Source: Salvelinus alpinus (Eukaryota > Chordata > Actinopteri > Salmoniformes > Salmonidae). From it: a stretch of 64,000 bases of DNA. Within the stretch, counting starts at the first letter, position 1. Every line of letters starts with the position of its first letter. The position numbers and the translations under genes are program-made. The notes under the pieces are model-generated. The model did no database searches. It was not told the origin of the DNA and worked only from the letters and a program-made list of their open reading frames with translations. The DNA lies in the NCBI RefSeq assembly GCF_045679555.1, contig NC_092091.1, forward strand, positions 67,972,241 through 68,036,240. The letters run 5' to 3'. This document shows, one piece after another, positions 1 through 12,861 of the stretch.

Positions 1-288
1 ATATCTGTCTCTGTCGCTTTCAAGACTCACTCTGTGCTACAGTTGCACGCATTCTTATTCTCCCCTCTCTCTCTTTCCCTTCCTCCTCTCTCTCTCTCTC
101 TCTCTCTATGTTCCTCCTCTCTCTCTCTATGTCCCATAAGGAGCTCAGCAGTCATAGTCTTGTTAATTGCCTTTCTTAGAGAGAGAGAAGAACAGAGAGG
201 GAGCGAGAGAGAAAGGGGAGGGAGAGCGAGAGAGGGAAAGAGAGAGAGTCCCCTGCTGCATTGCCTGGATCTAGCTGTGGCAGTGCGT

Positions 289-321
<33 letters not shown>

Positions 322-708
322 TCAGCGTCCCATCCTGCCTGCCTCCACCAGTCTAGTCTAGGTGCTCCATCTGACAGCACAAGATTGATGGATTGAGCTG
401 TTTATCGCACCTAACATCAATTCTGTCCTGCCTTCTCTTTCATTCCCTGCCTCAGTCCCTCATCCCCTCCCACCCTTCCCTCCCCACTCTTCCCTCCCTC
501 CCCACTCTTGGACCCCCACTTCTCTCTCTCCTCCGTTTTTAAAGGCGTATTTTATGCTGCCAGAGAGAGCGGCGCGACAGTGAGAGAGTGAGAGACGATC
601 CTATCTGCCTCAAAGCCATTCGCAAGGATTCGCGAGGAAGCGCTAGCCGGGACTAAGCTGGACTGGACCGTGGCATTCCTTGGAGGAGGAGGGGGGAGAG
701 CCGTGGAT
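1..708 (+). promoter_or_regulatory. upstream region and probable 5' UTR of inpp4b
   Basis: This stretch holds pyrimidine tracts (CT runs about 64-130 and 420-535) and purine tracts (GA runs about 178-250 and 289-318), followed by a more GC-rich segment from about 540 to the start codon. A short upstream reading frame (ATG at 554, TGA at 581) would lie in the 5' UTR if transcription starts before 554. A TTTTTAAA at about 536 is the only TATA-like string. The transcription start cannot be fixed from sequence alone. Confidence 0.4.
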
Positions 709-811
709 ATGGAGGACGGTGGGACACGGCACCTCGGCCGTGAGTGCAGGGTGGACATGATGGAAGAGGAGGGGGAGCCGCTGACCGGAGGAGATGGACT
801 GACCGGAGCTG
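709..811 (+). CDS. inpp4b: inpp4b coding exon 1 (start codon, N-terminus)
   Basis: Probable first coding exon of inositol polyphosphate-4-phosphatase type II, which removes the 4-phosphate of PtdIns(3,4)P2 and dampens PI3K/Akt signalling. The frame opens after an in-frame TGA at 589-591 and its first ATG is at 709, with G at -3 and G at +4 (good Kozak context). It encodes 34 residues, acidic and glycine-rich (MEDGGTRHLGRECR...), plus one base of the next codon, then a GTGAGC donor at 812. That single base completes a glycine codon with the two leading bases of the exon at 12603, so phase is kept. The acidic, weakly conserved N-terminus fits INPP4B, whose first ~30 residues are variable. The choice of exon rests on phase, start context and donor, not on homology. 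An alternative upstream exon is possible. Confidence 0.65.
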
Positions 812-2342
812 GTGAGCTCTACATTTACTGTAGATCATAGGCAACTCCAGGCTTCGGTGGCCAAAGTGCTGTCACCCTTTCCCCCCCCATCCCCACAGAT
901 GATTAAACTAATTGCGTTCTATACTGAAGATCATGATTAGTTGATTATTGGAGTCAGGTGTGTTAGCTGGGGCAACAGTGTGACACCAATCAGGCCCCTG
1001 AGGACTGGAGTTGGCCTTCCCTGCTGTAGACACAGCTTTTGTCTCTCTTCAGTTCACTCACTCGTTCTTAGAATACTGCTCGTTCATCCTCTCCTCGTTC
1101 TTGCTGTCTATCTCGTTCTCTTTCTTTCTCCCTCTCCTATTTGCTTTCTCATTCATTCTCTCTCTGTTTTCCCTTTACCTGTGTCCTCAATTCTCCTCAT
1201 CCATCCTCCACTAACCTCCACTCCTCATGCTCCACTTCTCTGCATTCTACCCCTCTGGACACACACGTCATTTCTAGTTTTGGTTTACATTTGGTTCAGT
1301 TGTCAACTAACGTGAAATAAATAGAAAATGTCACCATGTGATTGAATTTAGGTTCCAAGTTGTGTGAAAAAAAGACAAAATGTCCTTACGTTGATGGCTT
1401 TTTCCAAGTCCAATCAGTTTTCCACGTGGATTCAACGTCATCACATTTAATGTTTTTGTTGAAATAACGTTGAAAACAACGTTGTTTCCGGGCCCAACCA
1501 TACGTAGAATGTATGCAGGCCGCACTGTAGTCACTTTGGATAAAAGTCTGCTAAATAGCATATATTAATATTATTATTATTGGATATTATATAGTGATTC
1601 AATCATTTTTTGCCCAGTGGTTATATTTGTTAGTCTGAAGCTTATTGACATACATGATTTTGTGTGTGTGTGTGTGTGTGCATGCGTGTCTATGCCTACG
1701 CTCTTGTTCCCTGGGGTAGAAAAAGATCAAAATGCACAATGTACCTTCAAAGGTACACATAATGATCTCACATGGTACTGTTCGGTACCTTTTAGGGTAC
1801 CGCCTGGCATGCTCTATTGCAGGGGGATTTTCAGAATTGTTTGTTTCAATATGTGTGTTTTAGGCCAGTTGAGAACAAGTTCTCATTTACAACTGCGACC
1901 TGGCCAAGATAAAGCAAAGCAGTGCGACACAAACAACAACACAGAGTTACACATGAAATATACAAGTGTACAGTCAATAACACAATAGAAAAAAAAGAAA
2001 GTCTATAAACAGTGAAAAATAATATAAAGATAAATATCATACATTCTTCTAAACTAATCTAATTTGTTAGTAGTTGGACTTCTTGCAAGCGTTACTGAGA
2101 TTGTTCCCGTTTAGATTGTTAATCAATTTGTCTACCTTGGCAGTCATTCTAAATGCAGGTTGCAGTTGATTAAAAGTTCACATTTTTTTATATCCTAACT
2201 CTGGCTGGATTCCAATAGGAATTAAAAAGCATTTTGCAAGCCAGCATAATGTGACTTGCCTGATGTGGCCTGCAATCCAGCAGTTTCAGATCACTGTGTT
2301 GGGGTAAAAATGGACTTTCAAAGTATGGCCTTATATGATATA
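812..2342 (+). other. inpp4b intron 1, first part: low-complexity and repeat fragments
   Basis: After the exon 1 donor the intron is CT-rich to about 1250. From about 1330 to 1490 there are several ACGTTG/CAACGT motifs resembling a salmonid inverted-repeat element with a CCCAGTGG end (seen at about 1613-1619). A GT tract lies at 1660-1681. From about 1860 to 2040 is a sequence I recall as a common salmonid LINE 3' tail (minus strand). No coding sequence is supported. Confidence 0.45.
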
Positions 2343-3949
<1,607 letters not shown>

Positions 3950-4911
3950 TATGTATTGTCATTAGAGTTTAATTTCAATTATAAAATGTTCACTTAGGCA
4001 CTCACTTGGTGAAAGCTAGAAGACTGAAAGCCATGAATGCAACAACCATGTCTCTGTCACTAGCAAACACAGTCATGGGTGGTACTGATAACTCTAAAAT
4101 TAATCTGAAAGGCACCCTGGGAAATATGCAAATACAGTTTTACACCCTACAGTGTTAAAACAACACCCCAGAACCTTTTTAGAGGTACATTTTTGCCACT
4201 TAAAAGGAACCAACTTGTCCCTTAAGATACACTATTGGCTCTTTTAAGGTACAAACTGCAAGTTCTTGTACCTAGAACATAAGGTACAAAGAATTTACCT
4301 TAAAGGGTACCACAACAGTGACAAGCGTTTGTACCTCTTTAAGAACAAATTATGTGTGTGTGTGTATGTGTGTGTTAAGGATCTTAAAAACCACCGTGTG
4401 GGCCAAACTGTTGTCACTAATAAGCTTTGGCAGAGGCAAAATACATCTCCCGTGGTCATCACTCCAGGTGCATGATAATGAGATAAGCGTTGATTTCAGT
4501 GGTGGCACTGAGCCTCCATTCTGTCTCCTCCTGGGGCTGATGCCATGGCTCTTCAGAAGGACAAATACTGCAGTTTCACCATAGGGCTCAGTATTGTTTA
4601 GCATCGTAGCACGCTAAACTCGGATGTCTTCTCTGAAGGGTAACAGCTAGTGATTGAAGCCTTTATGAAAATGAACGAAGAATGAGGAACAAGGAGCACC
4701 CACACACACACACACAAACCCTCTCTCTCTATTTCGTTCCTCTCCTCATCACAGCTTATGGGATCAGGGGATGTTTTGAAATATATGTCAAAATAAGATA
4801 ATTTCCTGTCAAGTAAAGCTCTTTTTCCCCTTCTTCCTCCCTCCATCCCTCCCTCCAGCCCAACTTTAAGTGGGTGTGTAATCAGTAATAATGAACACCT
4901 CTGCTCTGAAA

Positions 4912-5020
4912 CCTGTGCGTTCCAAATGGCACCCTATTCCCTTTATAGAGCACTGCTTTTGACCAGGGCCCATACGTATCCTGTCCCATGTAGGGAGTTA
5001 GGGTGCCGTTTGGGACGCAG
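4912..5020. repeat. palindromic short element
   Basis: The left end (GCGTTCCAAATGGCACCC) and right end (GGGTGCCGTTTGGGACGC) are near-perfect inverted complements around a short core, a fold-back MITE structure. A shorter relative lies at 23448-23512 (CTATTCCCTA ... TAGGGAATAGG ... GCCATTT). I recall this as an abundant salmonid repeat. Confidence 0.7.
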
Positions 5021-7211
5021 CCGTTGAACACCTCCGTTTTTGTTTTCTCAAAGTGCGGAGGGGGAAACGGAAGAAGGGAATTGAACAAAGAAGGTAATTA
5101 TAGAGCTACAGAGCCACAGACAGGTTGACAACCTCCCATTACCAATCACAAGGTGAATTTGTTTCTCTTGTCGCTGGGTTGACGTAGAAGATTAGAGGCA
5201 GTGGGAACAGCATTGGGTGAGATGAGACAGCCTTGGCACGTTCAGGTCACCTAGACTAGAGAGTTTGGTATTCATTGCGCCCATACGCTCCACATCAAAA
5301 GTCTAAAAGAGGTCAAAGGTCAGAATCCATTATATTTTTGACCCTGACTGACACAGTTTGGAACAGTCACCTGTATGAATCATATCAGCTTTGACTATAC
5401 TCATGGGCCTACGTTATCGTAGTGTTTCTGGCGCTACAAGCAGCATAATGGTGTTACAAGCAGGATATAGCTAATAGTTAGATAACCTCATTATCAATCC
5501 ATTATCCAAGCTGTGGATACACAAATCCATCTTTAGTATCTAGGATTTGAACCTTTACTGGTCTGGATGTTACCACCTAACCCTCTGACGTCTATCCATC
5601 CCTCCTGGTTCACCAGTCTAAAACCACCTCGTTAACATGCAACTGTTTCACGCCGCTTCATTAAACGTAGGTGACAAATCCTTCCACCACCATTAACTGT
5701 CTGTCCTCTCTCTAGTAGATCCCAGGGCCTTAATGTGACAGTAACTCACTCTCCCCATTGTACCACCACTTACGGTTATTGGGCCTTTTGTTAAAACATC
5801 AATCGAGTCAGGTGTGTGTCAGCAGCAGGCCGCGCTAGCTGCTGTCGTAGTCCAGGTGTTCTTCTGTAACGGCAATTTCTCCCGAAAAAGGAGAGATGGC
5901 GAGAGATTTTTTTTCTCTCCCAAGTTTCAAATCCCACTGAGCCCTCGGCAGGCAGGGAATTATGGGTAATGCGTTTAATGCATTCCCCTACTCCAAGGTA
6001 AATTATATTAAAAGAAAAAAACATGACTGTGTCTCGGGCCCGGCCTCTTAAATGTAATATCTATTCATGAAAGGGATAAGCGAGGTGATTAAGATCGTCG
6101 TAACAATGGCTGCTAACCCTCCTTCACAGCCACGCCAGGGCTTTCCCAGGCTTCTCCTTCTCAGGGAAATTGCTCCATTTTCTCACCGCGTGGCTTCCGC
6201 TCGCTCGACGCTCTGAGGGGGAGGTAGGTGCGTGCAAGGTGGGAGGTATGGAGGGAGGGAAGGAGGAGGAATTTCTCTGGCATCATTTTGTGAGAACTGT
6301 GAATGAGCAGCATTCCCACCTGGGTCTTCCTCCCGAGTTCCGACCTCCGCCTTCCCACTTTTCTCCGAGTTACGGGCTCAGGACTCCGGCCCCAAGTGGT
6401 AAACACATAGGAAGGGGAGGAAAGAGAGAGAGAGGAGGGATGGAGGTTAAACGAGCATCTGCTAGACACAGACCCCCCCCCCCCACAAGTCCTTGGAGGT
6501 TCATTAGGGCTGTCGTCCCAGAAAAATCACCCTGTGCACTTCAGAATACATTACCCCCTGCTTTCCCTCCCTCCTCCCTATACCAGAGCTATTATTTCTA
6601 GATTCATATGAAACGTATCACAGATGGGCACACCTCATTTGGCGTGGCCCCCTCCGGTGTGTGTGTTAGTCTGTGCAAGTGTTCATGTGTGCGTGTGTGT
6701 GTGTGTGTGGTGTGTGTGTGTCTGATTTGAGTGTATGCATGCCTGCGTGTGTGTGCGTAGTCTCCCCGGTGCATCTCCAAGGACCCCCCTCATTGGTCTA
6801 TTTCCATATTTATGACGCCAGAGGAGTAGCGTAGGCTGCACATTATACTGCACCTGTGTTCCTCTGTCTCTCCATGCTAATCCAACACACTGGAGTTGGG
6901 TCACCTGTTCGTTTATCAACTAGTCTAGTCTATACACCTGGCTAATTCTCTCCTGGTGCAATTAGAGTCAAACTAATTAGGAATTTGTTTGGCAGCGGTT
7001 GGGTCAATTCAGTTCCTGTAAGGGGTCAATTACATAGTCCCTGGTAGTGGAAGTAGGTACAGCTTTGCAGGTGCATGGATTCTGTTCTCTATTGATACGT
7101 AATTTTGTAATTTGGTGTACAATTTAGAGGCAAGTCAATATCATCTTGGATAGTTGTGGCCACATGTTGACTTCAGCAGTGAAATGAGTATCTCTCTTGA
7201 CTTTCTGATCT
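5021..7211 (+). other. intron 1 sequence without recognised genes
   Basis: Mostly single-copy-looking sequence. It holds a C run at 6472-6484 and a GT-rich microsatellite at 6660-6760. Frames here are short, low-complexity or arginine/serine-rich and show no family motif. Nothing else is supported. Confidence 0.5.
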
Positions 7212-8245
7212 CTGTAGTCCTACAGTTGAATTAAATGTGTTAGTCCTGTAGACCTACAGTTGAATTAAATGTGTTAGTCCTGTAGACCTACAGTTGAATT
7301 AAATGTGTTAGTCCTGTAGACCTACAGTTGAATTAAATGTGTTAGTCCTGTAGACCTACAGTTGAATTAAATGTGTTAGTCCTGTAGGCCTACAGTTGAA
7401 TTAAATGTGTTAGTCCTGTAGTCCTACAGTTGAATTAAATGTGTTAGTCCTGTAGGCCTACAGTTGAATTAAATGTGTTAGTCCTGTAGGCCTACAGTTG
7501 AATTAAATGTGTTAGTCCTGTAGTCCTACAGTTGAATTAAATGTGTTAGTCCTGTAGGCCTACAGTTGAATTAAATGTGTTAGTCCTGCAGGCCTACAGT
7601 TGAATTAAATGTGTTAGTCCTGTAGACCTACAGTTGCATTAAATGTGTTAGTCCTGTAGACCTACAGTTGAATTAAATGTGTTAGTCCTGTAGGCCTACA
7701 GTTGAATTAAATGTGTTAGTCCTGTAGGCCTACAGTTGAATTAAATGTGTTAGTCCTGTAGAACTACAGTTGAATTAAATGTGTTAGTCCTGTAGGCCTA
7801 CAGTTGAATTAAATGTGTTAGTCCTGTAGGCCTACAGTTGAATTAAATGTGTTAGTCCTGTAGGCCCTACAGTTGAATTAAATGGGTTAGTCCTGTAGGC
7901 CTACAGTTGAATTAAATGTGTTAGTCCTGTAGTCCTACAGTTGAATTAAATGGGTTAGTTCTGTAGACCTACAGTTGAATTAAATGTGTTAGTCCTGTAG
8001 GCCTACAGTTGAATTAAATGTGTTAGTCCTGTAGACCTACAGTTGAATTAAATGTGTTAGTCCTGTAGGCCTACAGTTGAATTAAATGGGTTAGTCCTGT
8101 AGGCCTACAGTTGAATTAAATGTGTTAGTCCTGTAGTCCTACAGTTGAATTAAATGGGTTAGTCCTGTAGGCCTACAGTTGAATTAAATGTGTTAGTCCT
8201 GTAGGCCTACAGTTGCATTAAATGTGTTAGTCCTGTAGGCCTACA
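7212..8245. repeat. 34-bp minisatellite, left block (~30 copies)
   Basis: Tandem units of 34 bp built on GTTGAATTAAATGTGTTAGT followed by CCTGTAGNCCTACA. Units differ mainly at one base (A, G or T in GTAGNCC) and at occasional TGTG/TGGG changes. When N is G, each unit junction contains the perfect 14-bp palindrome CTGTAGGCCTACAG. The array resumes in the same phase at 10705, after a LINE insertion. Confidence 0.97.
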
Positions 8246-10704
8246 AATCAAATCAAATCAAATCAAATTTTATTAGTCACATACACATGGTTAGCAGATG
8301 TTAATGCGAGTGTAGCGAAATGCTTGTGCTTCTAGTTCCGACAATGCAGTAATAACCAACAAGTAATCTAACCTAACAATTCCACAACTACTACCTTATA
8401 CACACACACAAGTGTAAAGGGATAAAGAATATGTACATAAAGATATATGAATGAGTGGTGGTACAGAACGGCATGGCAAGATGCAGTAGATGGTATAGAG
8501 TACGGTATATACATATGAGATGAGTACTGTAGGGTATGTAAACATAAAGTGGCATAGTTTAAAGTGGCTAGTGGTACATGTATTACATAAAGATGGCAAG
8601 ATGCAGTAGATGATATAGAGTACAGTATATACATATGAGATGGGTAATGTAGGGTATGTAAACATTATATTAAGTGGCATTGTTTAAAGTGGCTAGTGGT
8701 ACATTTTTACATAATTTCCATCAATTCCCATTTTTAAAGTGGCTGGAGTTGAGTCAGTATGTTGGCAGCGGCCGCTAAATGTTAGTGGTGGCTGTTTAAC
8801 AGTCTGATGGCCTTGAGATAGAAGCTGTTTTTCAGTCTCTCGGTCCCTGCTTTGATGCACCTGTACTGACCTCGCCTTCTGGATGATAGCGGGGTGAACA
8901 GGCAGTGGCTTGGGTGGTTGTTGTCCTTGATGATCTTTATGGCCTTCCTGTGACATCGGGTGGTGTAGGTGTCCTGGAGGGCAGGTAGTTTGCCCCCGGT
9001 GGTGTGTTCTGCAGACCTCACTACCCTCTGGAGAGCCTTACGGTTGTGGGCGGAGCAGTTGCCGTACCAGGCGGTGATACAGCCCGACAGGATGCTCTCG
9101 ATTGTGCATCTGTAGAAGTTTGTGAGTGCTTTTGGTGACAAGCCGAATTTCTTCAGCCTCCTGAGGTTGAAGAGGCGCTGCTGCGCCTTCTTCACAACGC
9201 TGTCTGTGTGGGTGGACCAATTCAGTTTGTCCGTGATGTGTACACCGAGGAACTTAAAACTTTCCACCTTCTCCACTACTGACCCGTCGATGTGGATAGG
9301 GGGGTGCTCCCTCTGCTGTTTCCTGAAGTCCACAATCATCTCCTTTGTTTTGTTGACGTTGAGTGTGAGGTTATTTTCCTGACACCACACTCCGAGGGCC
9401 CTCACCTCCTCCCTGTAGGCCGTCTCGTCGTTGTTGGTAATCAAGCCTACCACTGTAGTGTCATCCGCAAACTTGATGATTGAGTTGGAGGCGTGCATGG
9501 CCACGCAGTCGTGGGTGAACAGGGAGTACAGGAGAGGGCTCAGAACGCACCCTTGTGGGGCCCCAGTGTTGAGGATCAGCGGGGTGGAGATGTTGTTACC
9601 TACCCTCACCACCTGGGGGCGGCCCGTCAGGAAGTCCAGGACCCAGTTGCACAGGGCGGGGTCGAGACCCAGGGTCTCGAGCTTGATGACGAGTTTGGAG
9701 GGTACTATGGTGTTAAATGCTGAGCTGTAATCGATGAACAGCATTCTCACATGGGTATTCCTCTTGTCCAGATGGGTTAGGGCAGTGTGCAGTGTGGTTG
9801 CGATTGCGTCGTCTGTGGACCTATTGGGTCGGTAAGCAAATTGGAGTGGGTCTAGGGTGTCCGGTAGGGTGGAGGTGATATGGTCCTTGACTAGTCTCTC
9901 AAAGCACTTCATGATGACGGAAGTGAGTGCTACGGGGCGGTAGTCGTTTAGCTCAGTTACCTTAGCTTTCTTGGGAACAGGAACAATGGTGGCCCTCTTG
10001 AAGCATGTGGGAACAGCAGACTGGGATAAGGATTGATTGAATATGTCCGTAAACACACCAGCCAGCTGGTCTGCGCATGCTCTGAGGACGCGGCTGGGAA
10101 TGCCGTCTGGGCCTGCAGCCTTGCGAGGGTTAACACGTTTAAATGTTTTACTCACCTCGGCTGCAGTGAAGGAGAGCCCGCAGGTTTTGGTAGGGGGCCG
10201 TGTCAGTGGCACTGTATTGTCCTCAAAGCGGGCAAAAAAGTTGTTTAGCCTGTCTGGGAGCAAGACATCCTGGTCCGCGACGGGGCTGGTTTTCTTTTTG
10301 TAATCCGTGATTGACTGTAGACCCTGCCACATACCTCTTGTGTCTGAGCTGTTGAATTGCGACTCGATTTTGTCTCTGTACTGGGACTTAGCCTGTTTGA
10401 TTGCCTTGCGGAGAGAATAGCTACACTGTTTGTATTCGGTCATGCTTCCGGTCACCTTGCCCTGGTTAAAAGCAGTGGTTCGCGCTTTCAGTTTCACGCG
10501 AATGCTGCCGTCAATCCACGGTTTCTGGTTTGGGAATGTTTTAATCGTTGCTGTGGGTACGACATCGTCAATGCACTTCCTAATGAACTCGCTCACCGAA
10601 TCAGCATATTCGTCAATATTGTTGTTGGACGCAATGCGGAACATATTCCAATCCGCGTGATCGAAGCAGTCTTGAAGCGTGGATTCAGATTGGTCGGACC
10701 AGCA
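8246..10704 (-). mobile_element. 5'-truncated L2/Rex1-like LINE inserted in the minisatellite
   Basis: A minus-strand non-LTR retrotransposon. Its 3' end is at the left, with repeated AATC units (8246-8266) as the tail. The 3' UTR (about 8270-8781) contains an internal tandem duplication of about 120 bp (copies starting near 8468 and 8590). The 5' end is cut off inside the open reading frame at about 10704. Both edges abut the 34-bp minisatellite and the repeat phase is kept, with at most two shared bases (CA) as a target duplication. The endonuclease domain expected upstream of the RT is missing through truncation. Clade assignment (L2/Rex1, CR1 group; RSg-1-like in salmonids) is from recall. 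Confidence 0.92.
8782..10704 (-). CDS. LINE reverse transcriptase ORF, N-terminally truncated
   Basis: An open minus-strand frame, first internal Met at 10644 but open back to the truncation at 10704, ending in a stop at 8782. Visible motifs are KAAGPDGIPSRVL (RT motif 1/2), YRPVALTSVIMKCFERLV (motif 2a), the catalytic Asp in LFIDYSSAFNT (block A), GAPQGCVLSPLLYSLF (block B) and the catalytic FADDTT (block C), followed by FKFLGV and a C-terminal region without a recognised domain. No stop or frameshift occurs over about 640 codons, so the insertion is fairly young. It lacks the apurinic endonuclease half and cannot act as a full LINE protein. Confidence 0.93.
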   Translation of the reverse strand, partial: CWSDQSESTLQDCFDHADWNMFRIASNNNIDEYADSVSEFIRKCIDDVVPTATIKTFPNQKPWIDGSIRVKLKARTTAFNQGKVTGSMTEYKQCSYSLRKAIKQAKSQYRDKIESQFNSSDTRGMWQGLQSITDYKKKTSPVADQDVLLPDRLNNFFARFEDNTVPLTRPPTKTCGLSFTAAEVSKTFKRVNPRKAAGPDGIPSRVLRACADQLAGVFTDIFNQSLSQSAVPTCFKRATIVPVPKKAKVTELNDYRPVALTSVIMKCFERLVKDHITSTLPDTLDPLQFAYRPNRSTDDAIATTLHTALTHLDKRNTHVRMLFIDYSSAFNTIVPSKLVIKLETLGLDPALCNWVLDFLTGRPQVVRVGNNISTPLILNTGAPQGCVLSPLLYSLFTHDCVAMHASNSIIKFADDTTVVGLITNNDETAYREEVRALGVWCQENNLTLNVNKTKEMIVDFRKQQREHPPIHIDGSVVEKVESFKFLGVHITDKLNWSTHTDSVVKKAQQRLFNLRRLKKFGLSPKALTNFYRCTIESILSGCITAWYGNCSAHNRKALQRVVRSAEHTTGGKLPALQDTYTTRCHRKAIKIIKDNNHPSHCLFTPLSSRRRGQYRCIKAGTERLKNSFYLKAIRLLNSHH

Positions 10705-10935
10705 GTTGAATTACATGTGTTAGTCCTGTAGACCTACAGTTGAATTAAATGTGTTAGTCCTGTAGGCCTACAGTTGAATTAAATGGGTTAGTCCTGTAGG
10801 CCTACAGTTGAATTAAATGTGTTAGTCCTGTAGGCCTACAGTTGAATTAAATGTGTTGGTCCTGTAGACCTTCAGTTGAATTAAATGTGTTGGTCCTGTA
10901 GTCCTACAGTTGCATTAAATGGGTTAGTCCTGTAG
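10705..10935. repeat. 34-bp minisatellite, right block (~7 copies)
   Basis: Continuation of the array at 7212-8245. It starts with GTTGAATTACATGTGTTAGT exactly where the next unit should begin after CCTACA. It ends at TCCTGTAG next to a different tandem repeat. Confidence 0.96.
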
Positions 10936-11230
10936 AGAGAGTTGCTGATTGGTGGAGTGATTAGAGCCCTGTGAGGTAGAGAGAGTGGCTGATTGGTGGA
11001 GTGATTAGAGCCCTGTGAGTTAGAGGGGGATATAAAAGTGTCTGATTGGTGGAGTGATTAGAGCCCTGTGAGGTAGAGAGGGATATACAAGTGTCTGATT
11101 GGTGGAGTGATGAGAGGGATATAAAAGTGTCTGATTGGTGGAGTGATGAGAGGGATATAAAAGTGTCTGATTGGTGGAGTGATTAGAGCCCTGTGAGGTA
11201 GAGAGGGATATAAAAGTGTCTGATTGTGAT
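10936..11230. repeat. mixed ~53/36-bp tandem repeat
   Basis: About six imperfect units centred on CTGATTGGTGGAGTGAT. Long units continue TAGAGCCCTGTGAGGTAGAG then GGATATAAAAGTGT; short units lack the middle block. It directly follows the 34-bp array. Confidence 0.9.
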
Positions 11231-11730
11231 TGGCTGTCCCCTATGGTAAAGTGATGCAGAGAGGGCATTGAGCAGCCCAACAGCTGCCATTGTCCCATGA
11301 TCTCTGACAAGGGTATTTTCTTCTCACCATACAGACTATTCAAGTTTCATCACCAGTCATTTACGTTTACGTCATTTAGCAGTGGATAGCCAGGGGCACA
11401 GTTCAACACTAAGAGGTAATTTACAAACGAAGCATTTGTGTTTAGTGAGTCCGCCAGATCAGGCAGTAGGTATGACCAGGGATGTTCTCTTGACAAGTGC
11501 GTGAATTAGACAATTTTCCTGTCCTGCTAAGCTAACTAGTGATTACTGATAATAAAATGAGTTAGTAACCTAATGATATGTTCTGTCTTCGCTAGAAGAG
11601 TGCTGTGTTTGTAACACCCGGCCCATACCTCAAGACGTGTAGAGTACCCACGCTTCATTAGCCAGGTTGACGATGCTGGGAGAGAGGACAATTCTGCCCA
11701 GGCACTGCGGAACGAGGACGAGGGGGGTGC

Positions 11731-11771
<41 letters not shown>

Positions 11772-12602
11772 GCTTATGAGTGCGTGTCTGTGTTTCTGCT
11801 TATGTGTGTGTGTGTTGCAGAGAGTGTGTAAGTTTCTCCCTTGGCACGCAGCCCTCCAGGTATGATGGTGAGCTCATGCCTCGATGATACCCGTCATACT
11901 GGCATCAGATGGTGGGTACAACCGATGGCATCCCCCCTCCCCACCACCCAGCCTCCTCCATTAGTTCCCCATTGGGGTGGTTGTGGGGAGGGGGGAGCTG
12001 GGCATTCAGGGCGATGGATGTCGGGGAACTCTGGCTGTGACACACGCCGCAATCGGATAAATAGATTGCAGCCCGTTTGCATAATCTAAAGCGAACCGGG
12101 CCATCAATCACACGTGAAGCGTTTCGCTCTGAGCCGTTACATAGCCACAGTGTTAAACCTCTCTGAAGACATATTGTGTTGATGATGGGGGAAGGTATTT
12201 TTCCATGCTTACTACCGTAGAGTGAATGGAAAGACTGGCACTGAAGTGGTGTTGGATTTTATTGCCTTTCATTTGGGTTTCATTTGGAGGAGAGGTGCCA
12301 TGCTCGCCGACCTCGTTAAAAGCCAAAATGAAATGGTCGTAGAGGGCATCGTGGTTAATATGGAGATGAATGGTTATTTGATAGATGGTTTTGCCCTTTG
12401 CAGTGAAATGTGTGTGTGTGTGTGCGTGTTTCTGTGTCTGTCTGTGTTTTTTTTCGGTGTGTCTGTCGGTGTGTCTGTGTGTTTCGGTGTCTGCGCGCCT
12501 GTGTGTGTGGTGTCTGAATTATCTCAGATTATTCATTTTTCATGAGTGAACAGCTTTGTATTCTCTCAATGATCTTCCTCTCTCTCTCTCTCTGTATCAC
12601 AG
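11231..12602 (+). other. end of intron 1, no gene seen
   Basis: Contains a short ACGTTTACGTCATTTAGCAG string at about 11363 (the SINE-tail motif seen elsewhere), GT microsatellites at 11735-11770 and 12409-12430, and the CT-rich polypyrimidine tract (12577-12594) ahead of the exon 2 acceptor. Nothing else is supported. Confidence 0.5.
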
Positions 12603-12647
12603 GTGTTATCCTGATTCCCAAGCTGCCCCATGTGGAGTTCAGCCTGG
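12603..12647 (+). CDS. inpp4b: inpp4b coding exon 2 (start of C2 domain)
   Basis: A 45-bp exon behind a CT-rich polypyrimidine tract and CAG acceptor, followed by a GTAAGTG donor. Read in phase (two leading bases, fourteen codons, one trailing base) it gives VILIPKLPHVEFSL. The last residues match the P-x-L-E-F-x-L stretch that precedes the first C2 strand in vertebrate INPP4A and INPP4B. The trailing G joins the AG at the start of exon 3 to make a glutamate codon, giving EFSLECRNL across the junction. It is too short to be found as an open frame on its own; the support is splice sites, phase on both sides and the family match. Confidence 0.82.
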
Positions 12648-12861
12648 GTAAGTGTCTGTTCTTCTCTCTCTGTTCTTCTTCTCTATGTCCTTCTCTCAGT
12701 GTTCTCTCTCTGTTCTTCTCTCTCTGTGATTCTCATCTTATTCCATGCCACAGGGTTCCAATTTCACCTTGTAGTCAGAGCTCAGATAGCCAGACACATC
12801 CTATCACTGACATGATGCCACTATGAGACCGGTCAAACATACACATGCGCACACTTTTTAA

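Noticed and set aside
6161..6601. Overlapping 102- and 143-codon frames on opposite strands
   Set aside because: GC- and GA-rich low-complexity sequence, open on both strands, without motifs or splice-site support.
9122..10731. Several + strand frames of 60-124 codons
   Set aside because: Shadows of the minus-strand LINE reverse transcriptase.
7212..10935. Regular repeats considered as a CRISPR array
   Set aside because: Units are contiguous with no unique spacers, and the genome is a vertebrate.
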